Positions 16,880-24,916 of a DNA stretch of 64,000 bases are shown piece after piece (the stretch's first letter is position 1; each line of letters opens with the position of its first letter). The DNA is taken from assembly GCF_023016805.1 (NCBI RefSeq), contig NZ_JALKCH010000002.1:372001-436000 (forward strand), given 5' to 3'. Under the pieces are notes generated by a model. That model was not told where the DNA came from. It ran no database searches and worked only from the letters and a program-made list of their open reading frames with translations. The position numbers and the translations under genes are program-made. This DNA comes from Ancylobacter crimeensis. GTDB lineage: Bacteria > Pseudomonadota > Alphaproteobacteria > Rhizobiales > Xanthobacteraceae.

Positions 16880-17137
16880 ATGTTGAGGATCATTGCCGTT
16901 TCCGCCCTTGCGCTCAGCGCTGCGGCCTGCACCACCACTGAGCAGCGCACCGCGGGCGGGGCGCTCATTGGCGGCGGCACCGGCGCTGTAATCGGCGGCA
17001 TCGCGGGCGGCGGCACGGGCGCGGCGATCGGTGCGGGCGTGGGCGCCGCTACCGGCGCTGTCATCGGCAATGCCACGTCTCCGCGTGAGTGCTATGCCCG
17101 CGACTCGTATGGCCGCACGGTGATGGTCCGCTGCTGA
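16880..17137 (+). CDS. Glycine-zipper lipoprotein
   Basis: The 85-residue precursor has a lipoprotein signal peptide ending LALSAAACTT (lipidated Cys about 18). Glycine-zipper repeats follow (GGALIGGGTGAVIGGIAGGG and GAAIGAGVGAATGAVIGN, about 28-68), predicted to pack as membrane-associated helices. Its short Cys-containing tail is ECYARDSYGRTVMVRC. Such proteins are outer-membrane or envelope-stress proteins of unclear function. The EcfG-type promoter upstream suggests stress induction. A terminator follows. Confidence 0.85.
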   Translation: MLRIIAVSALALSAAACTTTEQRTAGGALIGGGTGAVIGGIAGGGTGAAIGAGVGAATGAVIGNATSPRECYARDSYGRTVMVRC

Positions 17138-17157
17138 ACGTCGCCCATGCGAGTATG

Positions 17158-17183
17158 AACGGCCCCTCCGGGGGCCGTTTTCG
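17158..17183 (+). terminator. Rho-independent terminator
   Basis: AACGGCCCC, loop TCCG, GGGGCCGTT followed by TTTC, 20 bp after the lipoprotein stop and before the convergent regulator gene. Confidence 0.85.
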
Positions 17184-17196
17184 TATGTACCGGAGA

Positions 17197-17823
17197 TCAC
17201 TGGCTGGCCCACAGGATGCGGGCCAGCCAGGCGATTTCGTTGAGCTGCAGTAACCGGTCGGGGTGATCGGGATTGAGCGAGCGCAATTCGACGGTGCGCG
17301 CGGTACGTCGCTTCAGTTCCTTTGCCATCACCTCGCCGCCCCGGGTCTTCACGACGACCCGATCGCCGCGCCGCACGGCGGCGGTGGGCGAAACGACGAC
17401 GATGTCACCATCCCGGTAGAGCGGCATCATCGAGTCGCCGGAAATCTCCAACGCATAGCTGTTCTCGTCGCCCATTCCGGGAAAGGCGATCTCGTCCCAG
17501 GAACCGCCGGCGGGAAAGCCGGAATCATCGAAGAAGCCACCAGCCCCCGCCTGCGCCAAGCCGAGCAGAGGGATCGAGCGGCCGGCCGGCTTGCGCTCGC
17601 TGATGGTGTTCATGAAATCGTCAAGACTTTCCCCCGTCGCGGCGAGAATCTTGGCGATGCTCTCGGTCGAGGGCCAGCGTGCCCGCCCGTCCGGGGTGAT
17701 GCGCTTGGAGCGATTGAACGTGGTGGCATCCAGCCCGGCTTTCTTGGCCAGCGCGGACGGGCTCAGTCCGTTCCGTTCGGCCAACTGGTCCACCGCTTTC
17801 CAGATCTGCGAATGGGTGAGCAT
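17197..17823 (-). CDS. HTH transcriptional regulator with S24 (LexA/CI-like) peptidase domain
   Basis: The 208-residue protein combines an N-terminal helix-turn-helix (about 1-75) with a LexA/CI-type S24 domain. The catalytic Ser131 lies in SGDSMMPLYRDGD and the general-base Lys is probably Lys168 in EVMAKEL. A possible self-cleavage site is Ala92-Gly93 in LAQAGAGG. It is therefore a candidate DNA-damage or phage-type self-cleaving repressor, although conserved chromosomal versions occur in Hyphomicrobiales without phage. A perfect palindrome upstream may be its operator. Confidence 0.88.
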   Translation of the reverse strand: MLTHSQIWKAVDQLAERNGLSPSALAKKAGLDATTFNRSKRITPDGRARWPSTESIAKILAATGESLDDFMNTISERKPAGRSIPLLGLAQAGAGGFFDDSGFPAGGSWDEIAFPGMGDENSYALEISGDSMMPLYRDGDIVVVSPTAAVRRGDRVVVKTRGGEVMAKELKRRTARTVELRSLNPDHPDRLLQLNEIAWLARILWASQ

Positions 17824-17857
17824 GGCTTGAGGTTCCGCCAGAGGGGTGGAATATTAT

Positions 17858-17867
17858 CTATGCATAG
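17858..17867. promoter_or_regulatory. Palindromic operator candidate of the S24 regulator
   Basis: CTATGCATAG is a perfect 10-bp palindrome 34 bp before the regulator ATG. A related half-site TATGCCCTA follows at 17872-17880. It lies in an AT-rich gap between the regulator and the divergent DUF952-pyrD genes. Confidence 0.45.
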
Positions 17868-17939
17868 GAATTATGCCCTATTCGAATTCTTGTCCAGTCC
17901 CGCTTGCGCGCGGGGGCGGCTGGCTCTAGTGCTCGCGTC

Positions 17940-18305
17940 ATGACGAGCGTTTGTCCGAAGGCCGATATCATCTACAAGATCGCCCCTGCGCCTCTGTGGT
18001 GCCGGGCCGAGGAGGCGCGGCAGTTCGATGGAGCGCCGGTCGATCTGGCGGATGGCTACATCCATTTCTCCACGGCCGCGCAGGTGCGCGAGACCGCCGA
18101 GCGCCATTTCAAGGGCAAGCCCGACCTGCTGCTGATCGCGATCCGCACCGCGACGCTCGACCCTTCCGCGCTGCGCTGGGAGCGTTCGCGCGGCGGCGAT
18201 CTGTTTCCGCATCTCTATGGGCCGCTGCTCTTCGACGCCGTGCTGTGGGTGAAGCCCCTGCCGCTGGGACCGGATGGCCACCCCGTTTTCCCGGATCTCG
18301 CATGA
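17940..18305 (+). CDS. DUF952 protein
   Basis: The 121-residue protein belongs to DUF952, small proteins of unknown function with some resemblance to glutathione S-transferase-like folds. Typical segments are [17 protein letters not shown], the [20 protein letters not shown] motif (about 37-56) and [12 protein letters not shown]. The ATG at 17940 begins [14 protein letters not shown]. Its stop overlaps the pyrD ATG, as often seen in alphaproteobacteria, so it is co-translated with pyrD. Confidence 0.88.
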   Translation: MTSVCPKADIIYKIAPAPLWCRAEEARQFDGAPVDLADGYIHFSTAAQVRETAERHFKGKPDLLLIAIRTATLDPSALRWERSRGGDLFPHLYGPLLFDAVLWVKPLPLGPDGHPVFPDLA

Positions 18306-19378
18306 GCGCGCTGCTCGACCTTGCCCTGCTCTTCGCGCGGCTTGTCGACCCGGAGCGCGCCCATGGGATGGCCCTGAAGGCGCTGGCCTGCCTGCCGGCT
18401 CGTCCGCCCACAGCCGATGACGCCCGCCTCGGCGTGACGGCCTTCGGGTTGCGTTTTCCCAATCCGGTCGGCATTGCCGCCGGATTCGACAAGGAAGCCG
18501 AGGTTCCGGACGCATTGCTGGCGCTCGGCTTCGGCTTCTCGGAAGTCGGGACCATCACCCCGCGTCCGCAGCCCGGCAATGCGCGGCCGCGCAATTTCCG
18601 CCTGACCGAGGACCGTGCGGTGATCAACCGCTATGGCTTCAACAGTGGCGGCCACGGGCCGGCGCTGGCGCGGCTGAAGGCGCGGGCGGGGCGTCCCGGG
18701 ATCGTCGGCGTCAATGTCGGAGCGAACAAGGATTCGATTGATCGGGCAGGGGATTACGTCGCCGGCATCCGGGCCTTCGCCGGGGTCGCAAGCTATTTCA
18801 CCGCCAATGTCTCCTCGCCCAACACGCCGGGCCTGCGCGATCTGCAGGAGGAGAAGGCGCTCGACGACCTGCTCGCCCGCGTGATCGAGGCGCGCGATGC
18901 CACCGCACCGGGCATCCCGCTGCTCTTGAAGATCGCGCCCGATCTTGCCCTGCCGCATCTCGACGCGGTCGTCCTGGTCGCGCGCCGGCGCCGGGTCGAC
19001 GGCATGATCGTGTCCAACACGACCCTTGCCCGCCCGGCAAGCCTGCGCTCGGTCCATCGCGGCGAGACGGGCGGGCTCTCGGGCCGGCCGCTCTTTCCGC
19101 TCTCCACCCGCATGCTGGCCGAAACCTATCTGCGCGTGGAGCGCCAGTTCCCACTCGTCGGCGTCGGCGGCATCGACAGCCCCCAGACCGCATTGGCCAA
19201 GATCACGGCGGGGGCAAGCCTCATCCAGCTCTATTCCGGCCTCGTCTATGAGGGCATGGGCCTTGTCTCGCGGATCAAGGCAGGGCTGCTCGCGCGGCTG
19301 TCCGACGGCACGCCGCTCGACGCCCTGGTGGGCTCTGAGGCGGCCCGTCTCGTGGCGTCACCGTTCCCGACCGCCTGA
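18302..19378 (+). CDS. pyrD: Dihydroorotate dehydrogenase (quinone), class 2
   Basis: The 358-residue FMN enzyme oxidises dihydroorotate to orotate in pyrimidine synthesis, passing electrons to quinone at the membrane. The N-terminal helical extension (1-40) is the class 2 membrane-binding part. Motifs are [30 protein letters not shown], the catalytic Ser region in [14 protein letters not shown] and GLSGRPL, and the phosphate-binding [11 protein letters not shown] 18302 overlaps the DUF952 stop. Confidence 0.97.
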   Translation: MSALLDLALLFARLVDPERAHGMALKALACLPARPPTADDARLGVTAFGLRFPNPVGIAAGFDKEAEVPDALLALGFGFSEVGTITPRPQPGNARPRNFRLTEDRAVINRYGFNSGGHGPALARLKARAGRPGIVGVNVGANKDSIDRAGDYVAGIRAFAGVASYFTANVSSPNTPGLRDLQEEKALDDLLARVIEARDATAPGIPLLLKIAPDLALPHLDAVVLVARRRRVDGMIVSNTTLARPASLRSVHRGETGGLSGRPLFPLSTRMLAETYLRVERQFPLVGVGGIDSPQTALAKITAGASLIQLYSGLVYEGMGLVSRIKAGLLARLSDGTPLDALVGSEAARLVASPFPTA

Positions 19379-19383
19379 CGCCA

Positions 19384-19420
19384 GGACCTTCGGCACGGCA
19401 CGGTCTTCAGCCGAAGGTCC
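19384..19420. terminator. Inverted repeat between convergent pyrD and MATE genes
   Basis: GGACCTTCGGC (19384-19394) and GCCGAAGGTCC (19410-19420) are perfect 11-bp arms with a 15-base loop. The right arm encodes the end of the MATE protein. It is a likely terminator for pyrD. Confidence 0.5.
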
Positions 19421-20744
19421 GGCGCTCCAGCGTCGGCATCCGCAGCGCCTGGTAGAGGCCGCGTGCTGCAAGGAAACCGAGATAGGCGATCCACAGCCCG
19501 ACATTGCCGAGCGGCAAGGTGAGCCACCAGATCAACGCGAAGGTCAGCACCGCCGGAAGCATCAGGTTGCGCATGTCGCGCGACCAGGTCGCGCCGCCAT
19601 AGATGCCGTCATAGGCGAAGGCCGCGGCTCCGGCGAGCGGCGTGAGCGCAGCGAGCGGCAGATAGTCCCGCGCCAGCACCCGCACCTCCGCATTGGAGGT
19701 GAGCAGGTCCACCACCGCCCCGCCACCCAGCATGAGCAGCAGTGTTCCAGGCAGGGCGAAGCCGAAGCCCCAGCCGAGCACCATGCGCACCGCCCGCGTG
19801 AAGCCCGTCCGGTCGCGTGAGCCGACGCTCTGGCCGCAGACCTGCTCGGCGGCGGTCGAAAAGCCGTCGAGAAAGAAAGCGGTGACCATCGCGACATTGA
19901 GCAGCACCGCATTGGCCGCCAGCACCGCGTCGCTCTGCCGTGCGCCCTGTGAGGTGAAGAACAGCAGCACGCTCATCAGCAGGCCGGTCCGCACGATCAT
20001 GTTGGAATTGATGGCGACCGTCTCGATCATGCGCCGCCGGTCGAGCAGGAGGCGCCACGGCGTACGCCAGCCGCCGGTCACGCGCACCATCAGCCGGCGC
20101 GCCGCGATGAGGCCCGCCAGCGTGCCGCAGGCCTCGGCAAGAACGCTCGCACTCGCGGCACCGGCGATGCCGAGGTCGAAATGTAGGACCAGCAGTGCGG
20201 TCGCGACGGCATTCACGCCGGCGATGAGGATCTGCAGAGCAAGTCCGATATCGGTGCGCGCCAATCCGATGAGCCAGCCCAACAGCGCGAAATTGGCGAT
20301 GGCGAAGGGTGTCGAGAGAATGCGGATGCCGAAATAGAGCGTGGCCGCTTCGGTCACCGCCGGGCTCGGGCCCATGGAGCGGAAGGCGAGAGTGGCAATA
20401 GGCACGTGCACGAGGATGATCGCCGTGCCGATCGTGGCCGCCACCAGCAGGGCGCGAGCCAGCACTGCACGCATCTCGACCTGATCGGTCCTGCCGAGGG
20501 CCTGCGCGGTAAGGCCGGCAGTGCTGAGGCGGACCGCGCCGAACACCCAGAACACGAAGTCGAAAAGCAGCGCCCCGATCGCGACCGCGCCGAGCAGCAC
20601 CGCATCGCCGAGCCGGCCGATGGATCCGGTCGCGATGAGGCCGAGGATCGGCGTCGTCATCTCGGCAAGCGTCGCCGGCAGCGCTATGGAGAGAAAGCGC
20701 CTGTGTGTGACGACAGCGTAGCCCGCCGTCGCGGTGGTAGACAT
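19407..20744 (-). CDS. MATE family efflux transporter
   Basis: The 445-residue membrane protein has about 12 helices and belongs to the DinF-like branch of MATE antiporters, which export drugs or metabolites with Na+ or H+. Recognisable segments are IALPATLAEMTTPILGLIATGSIGRLGD near the start, LLGWLIGLARTDIGLALQI and FFLDGFSTAAEQVCGQSVGSR. The substrate cannot be told. It lies 42 bp downstream of the small membrane protein gene in the ligase operon and may be co-transcribed with it. Confidence 0.92.
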   Translation of the reverse strand: MSTTATAGYAVVTHRRFLSIALPATLAEMTTPILGLIATGSIGRLGDAVLLGAVAIGALLFDFVFWVFGAVRLSTAGLTAQALGRTDQVEMRAVLARALLVAATIGTAIILVHVPIATLAFRSMGPSPAVTEAATLYFGIRILSTPFAIANFALLGWLIGLARTDIGLALQILIAGVNAVATALLVLHFDLGIAGAASASVLAEACGTLAGLIAARRLMVRVTGGWRTPWRLLLDRRRMIETVAINSNMIVRTGLLMSVLLFFTSQGARQSDAVLAANAVLLNVAMVTAFFLDGFSTAAEQVCGQSVGSRDRTGFTRAVRMVLGWGFGFALPGTLLLMLGGGAVVDLLTSNAEVRVLARDYLPLAALTPLAGAAAFAYDGIYGGATWSRDMRNLMLPAVLTFALIWWLTLPLGNVGLWIAYLGFLAARGLYQALRMPTLERRTFG

Positions 20745-20786
20745 GGAAAGCGTCCCGGCAACAGGTCAGGGAGAAAGGATGAAGGA

Positions 20787-21056
20787 TCAGCGGAAGCCGC
20801 GGGCGAAGCGGAGCAGGATCCAGATCGGAATGACCACCACCGCACCGAGCAGGAAATAGCGCCAGAGCTTCTCGATGGTGCCGAAGCTGAAATCAAGCAG
20901 GTGATAGGCGAGCCGCCGGAGGCTGTTGAGGATGTCGAACGGATCAAGCCCGAGCGCGCTGAGAATGACGCCGGCCACCACGGAAAGCGCCACAAGCTGC
21001 AGCAGCACCCAGACGGGCGAGCCGCCCATGAAACGACCGATCGACTTGTCCGTCAT
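20787..21056 (-). CDS. Small membrane protein (DUF6460-like)
   Basis: The 88-residue protein has two membrane helices (about 17-36 and 62-82) with a connecting DPFDILNSLRRLAYHLLDFSF segment, a pattern seen in small Hyphomicrobiales membrane proteins now grouped as DUF6460. Function is unknown. The ATG at 21056 is one base from the DNA ligase stop, so it is likely translated with the ligase. A longer in-frame start (21095) would overlap the ligase gene. Confidence 0.75.
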   Translation of the reverse strand: MTDKSIGRFMGGSPVWVLLQLVALSVVAGVILSALGLDPFDILNSLRRLAYHLLDFSFGTIEKLWRYFLLGAVVVIPIWILLRFARGFR

Positions 21057-21057
21057 G

Positions 21058-22761
21058 CTACGGCTCCGGCTGCGGCGAGGATGCTGAGTTAGCACTTCTC
21101 GCCTCGGGAGGGGAGGGCGCCTCCGCCTTCAACAGGCGCTCCAGCGTCTCCAGCCGGTCGGCTTCGGCGGGAGGCTTGTCCCAGCGCAGCCTTGCGATGC
21201 GGGGAAAGCGCATCGCAAGGCCGGAGCGGTGCCGGGTCGAGCGCGCAAGGCCCTCGAACGCGACCTCCAGCACCAGCCCTTCGCTCAGCGTGTGCACCAC
21301 CTCGCGCACCGGGCCGAAGCGGTTCACCGTGTTCCGCCGCACGAAGCGATCGATCTCGGCGAGTTCGGCATCGGTGAAGCCGAAATAGGCCTTGCCGACC
21401 GGCACCAGTTCGCCTTCGGAGGTCCAGACCCCGAAGGTGTAGTCGGAATAGAAGGAGGAGCGCTTGCCGTGGCCGCGCTGGGCGTACATCAGCACGGCGT
21501 CGATGCTGTGCGGGTCATGCTTCCATTTCCACCACGGGCCTTTCGGACGTCCGGGCAGGTACGCGCTGTCGGCCCGTTTCAGCATGACGCCTTCCACGGC
21601 CTCGGCATCCCCGCCCGCCCCATGCGCTGCAGGGTCGGCGCGCGCCTCTGCCAGCTTCTCCCAGCTTGAGAAGGCGATCATCGGCGAGAGGTCGAGCCGC
21701 CCACCGTCATGGCGCGAGACGAGCTGTTCGAGCCGGGAGCGGCGTGTGTCGAAAGGCTGGTCGCGCAGATCCTCTCCCGCCTCCACGAGCAGGTCATAAG
21801 CCCGGATATGGGCCGGGAATTCGGCGATCAGCTTCGGCGTCACGCTTTTCCGGTTCAGGCGCTGCTGCAGCACGTTGAAGGACTGCACCCGTCCCTCGCG
21901 CAGCACCAGCAACTCGCCATCCACCACCCCGTCGAAGGCCAGCGCGTCGGCAAGATCCGGGAAGGCTCCGGAGATGTCCTCGCCGGTGCGGCTGTAAAGC
22001 CGCGTGACGACGTGGCCGGCAGGGTCATGGCCGCGTACCGCCTGAACCCTGATCCCGTCCCATTTCCACTCGGCGCGGTAGGAGGCGGGGTTGAGCGCGG
22101 CGAAATCGGCGTCCTCGATGCCATGGGCGAGCATCACCGGGCGGAACGGTGCGGGATCCGCCGTTTCCGGTTTCGCGCCGCGCCCTTCCACCCAGGCGAA
22201 GAGGGCTTCATAGGGCGGGCTGAGGCCGGGCCAGACCAGTTCCACCGCATCCGGCGTAACCTCCTGCGGGGTGCCTTCGCTCAGCGCCGCCACTGCCGTC
22301 TTGGCCAGCCGGGCTGAGACGCCGATGCGCAGGCTGCCGGTGATGAGCTTGAGCAGAGCCCAGCGGCCGGTCTCGTCGAGCCGGTCCATCAAACCGGCGA
22401 GCAGGGCCGGCAATTCGCCGCGGCCGAGCGTCGCGAAGGCGTCGATGACGGCGGAGAGCGTCGGCGGCTCCTCGTTCCGGCCATGCGGCGGGGTGGACCA
22501 CATCAGCGCAGCGGTCTCGGACAGGTCGCCCACATAGTCATAGGACAGCGCGAACAGCACCGGGTCGGTCCGCTCGGCGATGAGCTGGCGGATCAGGCCG
22601 GGCTTGGCATTGCGGAAGCTCAGCGCGCCGGTGAGTGCCGCAAGCGCCCAGCCGCGTTCGGGATCGGGCACATGGCGGAAATAATCGGCGATCAGCCGGA
22701 TCTTGCCGTTGCGGCGCGGCTCATAGACGAGGCGGTCGAGCAGGGCGGCGAAGCGGTTCAT
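21058..22761 (-). CDS. ATP-dependent DNA ligase (Lig of the Lig-Exo-Lhr-PE repair cluster)
   Basis: The 567-residue enzyme is an ATP-dependent DNA ligase of the type annotated as cisplatin damage response ligase. An N-terminal DNA-binding domain (1-200) precedes the adenylation domain, with nucleotidyl acceptor Lys233 in EWKWDGIRVQAV. Other motifs are SRTGEDISGAFPDL, GVVDGELLV, GVMLKRADSAYLPGR and WWKWKHDP. The OB-fold ends in RFPRIARLRWDKP. The ATG overlaps the exonuclease stop by four bases. It seals nicks in a dedicated repair pathway. Confidence 0.95.
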   Translation of the reverse strand: MNRFAALLDRLVYEPRRNGKIRLIADYFRHVPDPERGWALAALTGALSFRNAKPGLIRQLIAERTDPVLFALSYDYVGDLSETAALMWSTPPHGRNEEPPTLSAVIDAFATLGRGELPALLAGLMDRLDETGRWALLKLITGSLRIGVSARLAKTAVAALSEGTPQEVTPDAVELVWPGLSPPYEALFAWVEGRGAKPETADPAPFRPVMLAHGIEDADFAALNPASYRAEWKWDGIRVQAVRGHDPAGHVVTRLYSRTGEDISGAFPDLADALAFDGVVDGELLVLREGRVQSFNVLQQRLNRKSVTPKLIAEFPAHIRAYDLLVEAGEDLRDQPFDTRRSRLEQLVSRHDGGRLDLSPMIAFSSWEKLAEARADPAAHGAGGDAEAVEGVMLKRADSAYLPGRPKGPWWKWKHDPHSIDAVLMYAQRGHGKRSSFYSDYTFGVWTSEGELVPVGKAYFGFTDAELAEIDRFVRRNTVNRFGPVREVVHTLSEGLVLEVAFEGLARSTRHRSGLAMRFPRIARLRWDKPPAEADRLETLERLLKAEAPSPPEARSANSASSPQPEP

Positions 22762-23843
22762 GCCTCGACCCCGCTTCCGGTCGCCCCGCTTCCCGTCGCC
22801 CCGCTTCCCGGCGCCTCGCCTTCCGTTGCCGTGGCTGCTTCAGCTTCTTCCTCGCCATAGCCCACGAGATGCAGCGGACGAGCCCGCATGCCAGCCAGCA
22901 GCGCCCAATGCACCAGCGCGTCTTCCTGACCGTGGGTGACCCACAGCTCCTGGCATCCGGTCGCGAGGATGGCGTGCTGCAGGTCGTCCCAGTCGGCATG
23001 GTCGGAAATGATGAGCGGCAATTCGACCCCGTTCTGCCGGGCACGGGCGCGGATGCGCATCCAGCCCGAAGCGAAGGCGGTGACCGGATCGGGGAAGCGG
23101 CGCGACCAGATGTCGGTCATCGCGCCGGGCGGGCAGATGATGACGTTGCCAGCCAGCTCGGCGGGTTTGGCGTCGCGGGTCAGCCGCACCTCGCCGAGTG
23201 CGATGCCTTCACGCGCATAATAGGCTGTCAGCTTCTCCATCGCGCCGTGCAGGTAGATCGGCCGATCATGGCCGGCGGCGCGTAGCAGCGCCATCACCCG
23301 CTGTGCCTTGCCGAGCGGATAGGCGCCGACGAGATGCGCCCGCTCCGGGAAAAGCTCCAGCGACGACAGCAGCTTGGCCGTTTCCTGCGCCGGATCGGGA
23401 TGGCGGAACACCGGCAGGCCGAAGGTGGCTTCCGAAATGAAGACGTCGCACCGCATCGGCTCGAACGGCACGCAGGTCGGGTCGGCGCCCGGCTTGTAGT
23501 CGCCCGAGGCGACGATGCGCATGCCCTTCCAGTCGATCGCCACCTGCGCCGAGCCGAGGATATGTCCGGCCGGATGCAGCGTGATGCCGACGCCGTTTAC
23601 CTCCACCCGCTCTCCGAACGCGGCCGGCTGGCGCTGCCGGGTGAAGTCGGCGCCATAGCGGATCGCCATGATGTCGAGCGTCTCGCGGCTCGCGAGCACG
23701 GCACCATGGCCGGCGCGGGCATGATCGGAATGGCCATGGGTGATGACGGCGCGCGGCACCGGGCGGGTCGGATCGACATGAAAGTCGCCGGCCGGCGAAT
23801 AAAGCCCCTGCGGGGTGGAGATGAGAAGGTCTTCCGGGCGCAT
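22758..23843 (-). CDS. Ligase-associated DNA-damage-response exonuclease (MBL fold)
   Basis: The 361-residue product is a metallo-beta-lactamase/beta-CASP nuclease. The metal motif THGHSDHARAGHG is at 35-47, and GDYKPGADPTCVPFEP supplies the later Asp ligand. The homologous Exo is a known partner of this ligase type. The C-terminal tail (about 340-361) contains a five-residue repeat GSGAT encoded by three 15-bp units. It is the first gene of the minus-strand unit and is divergent from the methyltransferase gene. Confidence 0.93.
   Translation of the reverse strand: MRPEDLLISTPQGLYSPAGDFHVDPTRPVPRAVITHGHSDHARAGHGAVLASRETLDIMAIRYGADFTRQRQPAAFGERVEVNGVGITLHPAGHILGSAQVAIDWKGMRIVASGDYKPGADPTCVPFEPMRCDVFISEATFGLPVFRHPDPAQETAKLLSSLELFPERAHLVGAYPLGKAQRVMALLRAAGHDRPIYLHGAMEKLTAYYAREGIALGEVRLTRDAKPAELAGNVIICPPGAMTDIWSRRFPDPVTAFASGWMRIRARARQNGVELPLIISDHADWDDLQHAILATGCQELWVTHGQEDALVHWALLAGMRARPLHLVGYGEEEAEAATATEGEAPGSGATGSGATGSGVEA
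22771..22815. repeat. Three 15-bp tandem repeats in the exonuclease tail
   Basis: Units CCGCTTCCGGTCGCC, CCGCTTCCCGTCGCC and CCGCTTCCCGGCGCC are consecutive. They encode the GSGAT/GSGAT/GSGAT-like C-terminal tail of the exonuclease. Unit number could vary in frame between strains. Confidence 0.8.
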
Positions 23844-23897
23844 GCGGGAGCATATATAGGGCGCGCGCGGGGCTTTGCCCGCTTCGGACCGCTTCCC

Positions 23898-24839
23898 ATG
23901 TCAGCCGCCGCTGTCCCGCTTTTCCTCACCTCCGGCGACGCTGCGGTGGATCGCCGGCTCGACTGGGCCCGTGCCCTGCTGAACGAGGGCAATGCCGCAG
24001 ACGCCGCCGCGCTTCTTGCCGAGGCTGGCGAGCGGGCGCCGGAGTTCCTGCCGCTGTGGTTCCTGCTGGGGGAAGCCCGTGCGGCAACCGGCGACGTGGC
24101 AGGCGCGACCGAAGCCTTCCGCCGCGCGCTGGCGCTCGACCCCGAGGACCGGCTTGGCGCGGGCGCGCAGCTCGCCCGGCTGGCACCCGCTCAGAAAGGC
24201 GGCGCCGGCCTCAGCGCCGGCTATGTCCGAACCCTGTTCGACCAGTACGCCACCCGGTTCGATGCCGCGCTGGCCCGGCTGGATTATCGCGGGCCGGAAC
24301 TCATCGCCGCCGCGCTGGAGCAGGCCTGTGCCCGGCTCGGGCGGGAGGTCGTCTTTGCCCATGGCGTTGATCTCGGCTGCGGAACGGGGCTCGTCGGTGT
24401 GCGGCTCGCTCCCCAGGTCGGCCGGCTGTCCGGGGTCGACCTGTCGCCGAACATGATCGCGCTGGCGAAAGAGCGCGGCCTCTATGACGAGCTCGCCGTC
24501 GGCGACATGGTGGCGTTTCTCGTCGGTCGGCCGGCGGGCGACGCCGATCTCGTCTTTGCCGGCGATGCCTTCTGCTATCTGGACGACCTCGCCCCGGTTC
24601 TGGCGGAAAGCCGCCGCGTGCTGGAGCCGGGCGGGCTCCTTGCCTTCACGGTCGAGACGCATGCGGGCCCAGGTGTCTTGTTGCGCGACACCCTGCGTTA
24701 CGCCCATGCGCAGGCCTATGTCCGCTCTGTCCTCGCCGATGAAGGCTTCGAGCTGCTTCTGTGCGAAGCCGCCTCGACCCGCACGGAGAAGGGCGAGCCG
24801 GTGCCGGGTCTGGTGCTGGCGGCGCGACGGGGCGCCTGA
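23898..24839 (+). CDS. TPR-containing class I SAM-dependent methyltransferase
   Basis: The 313-residue protein has an N-terminal tetratricopeptide-like part (about 15-95, with ATGDVAGATEAFRRALALDPED) and a Rossmann methyltransferase domain. Motif I is VDLGCGTGLVGVRL (about 158-171), followed by LSGVDLSPNMI and the later LVFAGDAFCYLDDL. Substrate is unknown. It is placed inside the Lig-Exo-Lhr-PE repair set, divergent from exonuclease and 77 bp before the helicase, so it may modify a repair component or be a bystander. ATG 23898 gives the family-like start. Confidence 0.87.
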   Translation: MSAAAVPLFLTSGDAAVDRRLDWARALLNEGNAADAAALLAEAGERAPEFLPLWFLLGEARAATGDVAGATEAFRRALALDPEDRLGAGAQLARLAPAQKGGAGLSAGYVRTLFDQYATRFDAALARLDYRGPELIAAALEQACARLGREVVFAHGVDLGCGTGLVGVRLAPQVGRLSGVDLSPNMIALAKERGLYDELAVGDMVAFLVGRPAGDADLVFAGDAFCYLDDLAPVLAESRRVLEPGGLLAFTVETHAGPGVLLRDTLRYAHAQAYVRSVLADEGFELLLCEAASTRTEKGEPVPGLVLAARRGA

Positions 24840-24916
24840 GCCGACATCCCGCGCATGCCGGCGCCCCTGCGTATAAAGACATGGAACCTATGGTGAACCT
24901 CCGCTAGCGTCCGCGC

